DNA of 10,798 nt. It comes from JBBRQP01 sp038226175 (lineage in GTDB: Bacteria > Cyanobacteriota > Cyanobacteriia > Gloeobacterales > Anthocerotibacteraceae). A program made the translations under genes and the position numbers. The notes beneath the pieces are model-generated. The model ran no database searches. It was given only the letters and a program-made list of their open reading frames with translations, and had not been told where the DNA came from. This document shows, in pieces, positions 6,807 to 10,798 of this stretch; the first letter of the stretch is position 1; each line of letters starts with the position of its first letter. Where the stretch lies: positions 1-10,798 of the forward strand of contig JBBRQP010000095.1 in assembly GCA_038226175.1 (NCBI GenBank), written 5' to 3'.

Positions 6807-7535
6807 TCAGCGGATTGATGTTGCGGTTTCGCGCTCCCTGACCTGTTCATCGAAGGGCACGGACTCCTTGCGCAGATAGAAGATCTGCACCAAGCCAAAG
6901 CCGACCTTGGCCGTCAGATCAAGCACTACGTAGATGAAGGCGGTTACGCTGGGGCTAATTGCAGAGAAGCCGGTGGGGGCAAGTAGCCAGACAATCGGAT
7001 AGGCAACCCAGAGCGCGGTAAGCATACCAGCCAGAGTCCTGTACTGGGCGGCATGGGGGAAGCGATCTGCCTCCTCGCGCAATTGATTCCAGAGCATCAC
7101 CAGCACAGCGATGAACGCGCCTGAGCTAAGGGTGTACCAGATATACTTGCTTGCGTCTACCTGCAGAGCGGCGACGAAGCCGGTCACGATCATGAAGACA
7201 TCCGCAGCCACCAGGCCGAACAGCAGGTTAAGCCGCTCTCGGGCTACAAAGGTAGGTAGGGCGATCAGAGCCAGACCAACTAGCAGTAGCGGTGTGGTGA
7301 ACACCCAATCGGTGTAGCGAGCGAAGTAGAATATCCGCGACCCAAGGGCAACAGAACCCTGACCCAAGGCCATAGCCAAGTAGTTGGCCGTAGCAATTAG
7401 TGACACGATGAATGCGAGGGTGTAGTGGTGTTTGCGAGCCGGATGAGCATTTAGACCCAGCAAGAAGATAACTGATGCTCCGACGGCCATGCCGATCACT
7501 CCAACCCAGAGCCAGAGATTTTCGTAAGATTCCAT
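6807..7535 (-). CDS. Microbial rhodopsin, probable light-driven outward proton pump with a D-T-G motif
   Basis: The 242-residue product has seven membrane helices. Helix G carries LDLTAKVGFG with Schiff-base Lys210 and Asp206 (bacteriorhodopsin K216, D212). Helix C carries RYTDWVFTTPLLLVG: Arg73, proton acceptor Asp76 and Thr80 match BR R82, D85 and T89, but Gly87 replaces the cytoplasmic donor D96. BR T46, its partner, is Ala41, while His36-His37 stand at the cytoplasmic start of helix B. Known D-T-G pumps lack the carboxylic donor and use a helix B histidine instead, so outward pumping is plausible. BR release-group Glu194 and Glu204 are Thr188 and Thr198. Leu84 at the tuning site suggests green absorption. 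Tyr134 sits at BR W138, so the glycine that opens a carotenoid antenna site is absent. Retained Asp206 and the lack of a transducer gene argue against an Anabaena-type sensor. The start is ATG 7533-7535 because GGGAG (7542-7546) lies 6 bases upstream; a TTG at 7541 would abut it. GC is well above that of neighbours. Confidence 0.95.
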   Translation of the reverse strand: MESYENLWLWVGVIGMAVGASVIFLLGLNAHPARKHHYTLAFIVSLIATANYLAMALGQGSVALGSRIFYFARYTDWVFTTPLLLVGLALIALPTFVARERLNLLFGLVAADVFMIVTGFVAALQVDASKYIWYTLSSGAFIAVLVMLWNQLREEADRFPHAAQYRTLAGMLTALWVAYPIVWLLAPTGFSAISPSVTAFIYVVLDLTAKVGFGLVQIFYLRKESVPFDEQVRERETATSIR

Positions 7536-7541
7536 AAACAA

Positions 7542-7546
7542 CTCCC
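7542..7546 (-). promoter_or_regulatory. Ribosome binding site of the rhodopsin gene
   Basis: GGGAG on the minus strand ends 6 bases before the ATG at 7535. This spacing fixes the start and rejects the in-frame TTG at 7539-7541, which touches the site. Confidence 0.75.
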
Positions 7547-7580
7547 ATGCACTGCAGCAAATAAATTCTGTTAATTTTCT

Positions 7581-7610
7581 TTACACACCCCACCTTATAA
7601 GTTTGTGTAA
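7581..7610 (-). promoter_or_regulatory. Inverted repeat around a -10-like box upstream of the rhodopsin gene (candidate operator)
   Basis: Read on the minus strand, TTACACA, 16 bases, then TGTGTAA form a perfect 7-bp inverted repeat. Between the arms lies TTATAAGG, which contains a -10-like TATAAG. The site is 46-75 bases upstream of the rhodopsin start. A dimeric regulator bound here would cover the promoter, so transcription may be controlled by light, redox or another signal. No good -35 box is visible 17 bases upstream, so the promoter may be regulator-dependent. Confidence 0.45.
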
Positions 7611-7857
7611 GTATGACCAGGCAGCCATCCGTCTGGTGGAGCATATGGAGTATGTCTTGCGACAGGGATTTCTCTTACTCGCCTATAGATCCTAACGTCA
7701 GACAGGTGCTGCTTGTATGTGCTCTGTGGCAGCGAGTACTAAGCACAGGATATCCTTCTTTCCGGTTGGGCTCAGGTGAACCGAACCCTTAGCCTATCCT
7801 TCGGGCGGCGGCTGGGAATCAACACCGTTTCTGTGGACTGGTCTTTTAGCAGCTCCT

Positions 7858-7982
7858 AATTGGGCGTTGCACAATAGAGCAACGATAGCAAATAGATGTC
7901 TTTCGCAAGAGTGGCTCAGCAATGGGATCTGATCGGTAGGGTTTGATTCAAATCATTGCTCCATTGTGCAATGTCGCAATTC
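7858..7982. repeat. Imperfect long inverted repeat enclosing about 65 bp (MITE-like)
   Basis: TTGCACAATAGAGCAA within 7865-7886 is matched, with few mismatches, by the reverse complement of TTGCTCCATTGTGCAA within 7952-7973. Over the 22-bp arms there are three mismatches. Outside them AATTG...GC and GC..CAATT extend the symmetry to about 7858 and 7982. The whole is about 125 bp, non-coding, and lies between the divergent rhodopsin and antiporter genes. This shape fits a small non-autonomous insertion element or a paired operator. No clear target-site duplication was seen. The remaining intergenic sequence (7620-7857 and 7983-8050) holds no gene I can identify. Confidence 0.5.
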
Positions 7983-8052
7983 CAGCCCAAGTCTCCTTAT
8001 AAGGGTAGTAGGGCTCAACGCACGAACCGAAAAAATAGTCCCCTAGGGCTAG

Positions 8053-8129
8053 AAGCTAGTCTCTGTATGCTTCATGACCTCAATGAGGTTGGATATAGGT
8101 TAAAGTAAATTATCGCAAAAGCTAGTCTC
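8053..8129 (+). promoter_or_regulatory. Upstream region of the antiporter gene with 11-bp direct repeat and small hairpin
   Basis: AAGCTAGTCTC occurs at 8053-8063 and again at 8119-8129, the second copy ending 3 bases before the ATG of the antiporter gene. Between them is a short perfect hairpin, ACCTC/GAGGT (8077-8089), and an AT-rich stretch (GGTTAAAGTAAATTAT) where a promoter could sit. No Shine-Dalgarno precedes the ATG; the repeat occupies its place. Function is not known. Confidence 0.3.
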
Positions 8130-8132
8130 ACG

Positions 8133-9368
8133 ATGGAAACACAGCTCAGTGAAGTACTGGTCGAAGATAACCTCAAACAGTTTTTACTGGTGGTGCTGAT
8201 TGCTTTGAGTGTAGCAACGCTATCTCAGGTCTCGCCCTGGCTAAAAAAGGTTCCCTATACGCTGTTACTGGTTATCGTTGGGCTGCTGCTGGCACTAGCA
8301 GACGTGCGCTTAGTCACACTCTCACCCCCTCTGATTTTGCTCATTTTTCTACCACCCTTGCTCTTTCAGGCCGCTTGGAATCTGGAATGGCCTGAACTAA
8401 AACAAGAATGGTTAGCTATTACACTCTATGCGGTCTTTGGTGTGGTAATTTCTATTGCTGGGGTGGCTTTTGCCCTACACCAGTGGGTAGGCTTAAATCT
8501 TAGTCTTGCCCTGTTGGTGGGAGCGAGTTTGGCTGCAACTGATCCCGTTTCGGTGATTGCCCTCTTTAAGGAGTTAGGTGCAAGCAAACGCCTCAGTATG
8601 CTTGTAGAAGGAGAAAGTCTATTTAATGATGGCGTGGCAGTGGTCGCCTTCGGACTGTTGTTAGGCTTGGCTGTCGGAACAGAAACATCTATTGACTTAC
8701 CAAACGCATTTGTACGTTTCGTCTCCGTAGTTGGTCTAGGTGTCGGTGTCGGGTGTGTGATTGGGTTTGCTATCTCTTTCTTGACCCAGCGCTTTGATTT
8801 ACCCTTAGTCGAACAATCATTGACCCTAGTGAGTGCCTACGGTGCCTACATTCTGGCAGAAGATGTGGGGGGTTCAGGCGTGATTGCAGTTGTTTGTGCT
8901 GGGATCATTCTAGGCAACTTTGGTTCACGAATCGGAATGCAACCGCGCACCCGGGCAATTGTGAGTGAGTTTTGGGACTTCTTGGCCTTTTTCGTAAATT
9001 CTATTGTCTTTTTGCTGATTGGCGACCAGGTTCACTTTTCTCAGCTAGCTCAGAATTGGTCACTGCTTATCGTAGGGGTGCTGGCAACAGTGGTTAGCCG
9101 GTTGGTCGCGGTCTTTACATTGAGCGCGCTGGGCAACCTCTTGATTAATCCAAAGGTCAGTTTTGGTGAACAGACCGTACTGTGGTGGGGAGGACTACGA
9201 GGCTCTGTCTCGATTGCCCTCGCTTTAAGTGTACCGACGAGTGTCGTAGGAGGTGAGACGTTGATTACCACCGTATTCGGGGTCGTTCTATTTACCCTTC
9301 TTGTTCAGGGGTTGACCATCAAACCGTTACTTGAAGTTCTCAAACTTTCTGGTGAGGCAACTCATTGA
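8133..9368 (+). CDS. CPA1-family Na+/H+ antiporter (NhaP type)
   Basis: The 411-residue product is hydrophobic throughout, with about 11-12 membrane segments. The CPA1 signature residues are present: ATDPV with Thr136-Asp137 in the first core helix, EGESLFNDG with Asn165-Asp166 in the second, and GGLRGSVSIAL with Arg356 near the end. Such proteins exchange cytoplasmic Na+ (or Li+/K+) for external H+ and serve pH and sodium homeostasis. The acidic residue of the ND motif predicts electroneutral exchange, as in the CPA1 group. It ends soon after the last helix and lacks the long hydrophilic C-terminal tail of cyanobacterial NhaP proteins such as Synechocystis NhaS1. The single upstream ATG has no obvious ribosome binding site. 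The intact DUF389 gene starts 38 bases after its stop, so both likely form one transcript, divergent from the rhodopsin gene. Confidence 0.93.
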   Translation: METQLSEVLVEDNLKQFLLVVLIALSVATLSQVSPWLKKVPYTLLLVIVGLLLALADVRLVTLSPPLILLIFLPPLLFQAAWNLEWPELKQEWLAITLYAVFGVVISIAGVAFALHQWVGLNLSLALLVGASLAATDPVSVIALFKELGASKRLSMLVEGESLFNDGVAVVAFGLLLGLAVGTETSIDLPNAFVRFVSVVGLGVGVGCVIGFAISFLTQRFDLPLVEQSLTLVSAYGAYILAEDVGGSGVIAVVCAGIILGNFGSRIGMQPRTRAIVSEFWDFLAFFVNSIVFLLIGDQVHFSQLAQNWSLLIVGVLATVVSRLVAVFTLSALGNLLINPKVSFGEQTVLWWGGLRGSVSIALALSVPTSVVGGETLITTVFGVVLFTLLVQGLTIKPLLEVLKLSGEATH

Positions 9369-9406
9369 AGTGAGAAGTTATCTTGAGAAAAAAGGGTTCA
9401 AGGCTT

Positions 9407-10426
9407 ATGGGTCAACTGCATGAATTTATAAGAGCCCTGGGCCATTGGGCTAGCAAGACGCCGCCAATCCCAGAGGAATCCGAACAGGGACTGGAACGGT
9501 TACAGGCTGTGTTGCTTGCCGAATCGCAGCTGAGTGTGAATTACTTAGTTCTTATTTTTAGTTCCTGTGCCATTGCCACCTTTGGACTTTTGTCTAACAG
9601 TGCAGCAGTTATTATCGGTGCCATGATTGTAGCTCCTCTGATGCTACCTATTCGGGGCTTAGCGCTAGGGGCCTTGGGTGGCAATATAAAGCTAACGCGT
9701 GCCGGTTTTATATCAATCTTTGTCGGTACATTTTGTGCTGTAAGTTTATCTTGCTTCCTGGGCTGGCTGGTGGGTTTACCAACCTTGGGGAGTGAGATTC
9801 TTGCTCGTACCCAGCCCACGTTACTTGATTTAGGGATTGCTTTAGCAGCAGGTTGTATTGGTGCCTTTGCCAAAGTGCGTAAGGGACTATCAGATACACT
9901 CGCAGGGGTTGCGATTGCGGTGGCTTTGATGCCTCCCGTTTGTGTAATAGGGTTGGGGATTGCCCAGGGTAATAGACAAATTGCTTTAGGTGCTTTCTTG
10001 CTCTATGGAACCAACCTATTGGGCATCACCCTAGCCTGTATGGTAGTTTTTTTGCTAACAGGTTTTGTATCGTTCACCCGCGCTCGTAACGCCCTACTGT
10101 GGACAGGATTATTCACTTCGCTTCTTTTGGTTCCTTTGAGTATCAGTTTTACACAGCTCCTTACCCAGGCACGCCTACAAAATAGCTTGCAAAAGATTCT
10201 TTCCAGGGGAACTGTGACTTTTAAGAAAGCCAAACTGCTTGACAGTCAAATTAACTGGCTAACGCGACCACCAACCGCTACCTTACAAGTAGTATCTACT
10301 GCACCTATTTTCTCTAATCAAGTCCGTTTGTTAGAAGAGTTTGTAGCTAAACAAACCGGGCAATATTTTACTTTCGTACTCCAAGTGAACCGGGTTGACG
10401 AAGTGCGTAGCAGTGATGAGCAGTAG
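9407..10426 (+). CDS. DUF389 (TIGR00341-type) membrane protein of unknown function
   Basis: The 339-residue product has a short polar N-terminus, the family core LERLQAVLLAESQLSVNYLVLI, then five to six membrane helices. They include VIIGAMIVAPLMLPIRGLALG, KVRKGLSDTLAGVAIAVALMPPVCVIGLG and YGTNLLGITLACMVVFLLTG. A cytoplasmic domain of about 90 residues (FKKAKLLDSQINW to the end) has alternating strands and helices. No biochemical role is established for the family; its Pro/Gly-rich helices suggest a transporter or membrane sensor. ATG 9407 is preferred because the dead copy upstream starts at the equivalent point and AAGGG lies about 10 bases before it; TTG 9383 would add 8 residues. It is probably co-transcribed with the antiporter. 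Both DUF389 copies in the window directly follow an ion channel or antiporter gene. Confidence 0.9.
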   Translation: MGQLHEFIRALGHWASKTPPIPEESEQGLERLQAVLLAESQLSVNYLVLIFSSCAIATFGLLSNSAAVIIGAMIVAPLMLPIRGLALGALGGNIKLTRAGFISIFVGTFCAVSLSCFLGWLVGLPTLGSEILARTQPTLLDLGIALAAGCIGAFAKVRKGLSDTLAGVAIAVALMPPVCVIGLGIAQGNRQIALGAFLLYGTNLLGITLACMVVFLLTGFVSFTRARNALLWTGLFTSLLLVPLSISFTQLLTQARLQNSLQKILSRGTVTFKKAKLLDSQINWLTRPPTATLQVVSTAPIFSNQVRLLEEFVAKQTGQYFTFVLQVNRVDEVRSSDEQ

Positions 10427-10451
10427 CTCCAAACAACCCGCACCCTTTTAT

Positions 10452-10515
10452 AGAACCCATTTGGGATCTTGAATAAAAGAGTCAAACACAGAGTGGGAGA
10501 ACATTGCCCCGCTCT
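10452..10515 (+). terminator. Two short hairpins after the DUF389 gene
   Basis: AGAACCC/GGGATCT (10452-10469) forms a stem with one mismatch and a 4-base loop. AGAGTGGG/CCCGCTCT (10490-10515) forms an 8-bp stem with one G-U pair. They lie between the end of the antiporter-DUF389 unit and the IS256-family element. Neither is followed by a clear T-run, so they are only candidate terminators. Confidence 0.35.
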
Positions 10516-10528
10516 TACCGCAAAAGAA

Positions 10529-10798
10529 GGGTATGTCAAGAAGATTGTGTCAGTGTAGAAATCTCACATTGGCAACCTCCCTTCAAACTCAATGGCAAAC
10601 CGATTTAAGGCTCCTTTCCAATCACGGATAGGCATCGTCCATTTCTTCGATAGGTTCTGAATCGCCAAGTAAATCACTTTGAGGGCTGATTCATCGGTGG
10701 GAAATGCCCGATGGTTGCGCAGTACTTTGCGCAAGGTCATATTTACCGATTCAATGGCATTAGTGGTGTAGATCACTTTACGGATATCGGTCGGGTAC
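10529..10798 (-). mobile_element. IS256-family insertion sequence, one end (continues past window)
   Basis: The transposase C-terminus at 10564-10797 is followed, on its downstream side, by a sequence that on the minus strand reads CACTGACACAATCTTCTTGACATACCC. Its spaced ACACA and TTGACA blocks are typical of IS256-family ends, so the element boundary is probably near 10529. The other end lies outside the window, so target duplication cannot be checked. It inserted about 100 bases after the DUF389 gene and disrupts no visible gene. Confidence 0.7.
10564..10797 (-). CDS. IS256-family (mutator-type) transposase, C-terminal part
   Basis: The last 77 codons are visible. They begin YPTDIRKVIYTTNAIESVN, a highly conserved IS256/Mutator block whose Glu in the NAIES motif is usually the third catalytic carboxylate of the DDE triad. 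They continue with LRKVLRNHRAFP, IQNLSKKWTMPIRDW and a finish NRFAIEFEGRLP, all standard for the family. The frame is undamaged as far as the window reaches, so the element may be active. The N-terminal two thirds lie beyond the right edge. Confidence 0.93.
   Translation of the reverse strand, partial: YPTDIRKVIYTTNAIESVNMTLRKVLRNHRAFPTDESALKVIYLAIQNLSKKWTMPIRDWKGALNRFAIEFEGRLPM

Noticed and set aside
6807..7535. Anabaena-type sensory rhodopsin
   Set aside because: Asp206 is kept at the position where Anabaena sensory rhodopsin has Pro, and no transducer gene follows.
7228..7644. 138-residue minus-strand open frame overlapping the start of the rhodopsin gene
   Set aside because: It is an out-of-frame shadow of the rhodopsin gene; its residues show no family pattern, while the other frame is an unmistakable rhodopsin.
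7757..7790. Small hairpin (CGGTT/AACCG) in a GC-richer part of the rhodopsin-antiporter gap, considered as an IS200/IS605 right end
   Set aside because: The stem is only 5 bp with an 11-base loop, and nearby frames give only stop-interrupted scraps with no TnpB motif.
9541..9873. 110-residue minus-strand open frame inside the DUF389 gene
   Set aside because: It is an antisense shadow of conserved membrane helices; no independent start signal or family.
1..10798. CRISPR array, tRNA or rRNA genes
   Set aside because: No regularly spaced direct repeats and no recognisable tRNA or rRNA sequence were seen on either strand; the periodic pattern at 2966-4360 is protein-coding SBBP repeats.

Overview
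The window looks like a chromosomal stretch from a non-marine cyanobacterium. No single gene proves this. It rests on secreted SBBP beta-propeller proteins, a CPA1 antiporter of the cyanobacterial NhaP type, DUF389 membrane proteins, roughly 40-50% GC and many decayed mobile elements. No photosynthesis gene or RNA gene is present, so the assignment is an inference.

Left part (1-4367): three exported proteins probably built on beta-propellers. A partial SBBP-type gene and a 396-residue exported protein of unknown function run leftward. A complete 728-residue protein runs rightward, with an N-terminal DUF7948-like domain and exactly seven SBBP repeats. The two sides share a 177-bp divergent promoter region holding a 7-bp inverted repeat.

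Middle (4368-5089): a graveyard on the minus strand. From right to left it holds a fragment resembling a type I restriction HsdR C-terminus, a short tail like those of Rpn-type nucleases, an IS3-like element end, and an invertase/resolvase remnant that has lost its middle.

Right part (5090-10426): a membrane ion-handling cluster. It holds a MscS-family channel, a wrecked DUF389 copy, a microbial rhodopsin on the minus strand, a CPA1 Na+/H+ antiporter and an intact DUF389 protein. The rhodopsin is the standout. It keeps the Schiff-base lysine and both counterion aspartates but has Gly where the cytoplasmic proton donor normally sits (a D-T-G motif), and it is clearly more GC-rich than its neighbours. 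A light-driven H+ pump next to a Na+/H+ antiporter suggests a light-powered H+/Na+ circuit; that coupling is inference.

The right edge (10529-10798) is the end of an IS256-family insertion sequence whose transposase continues past the window.
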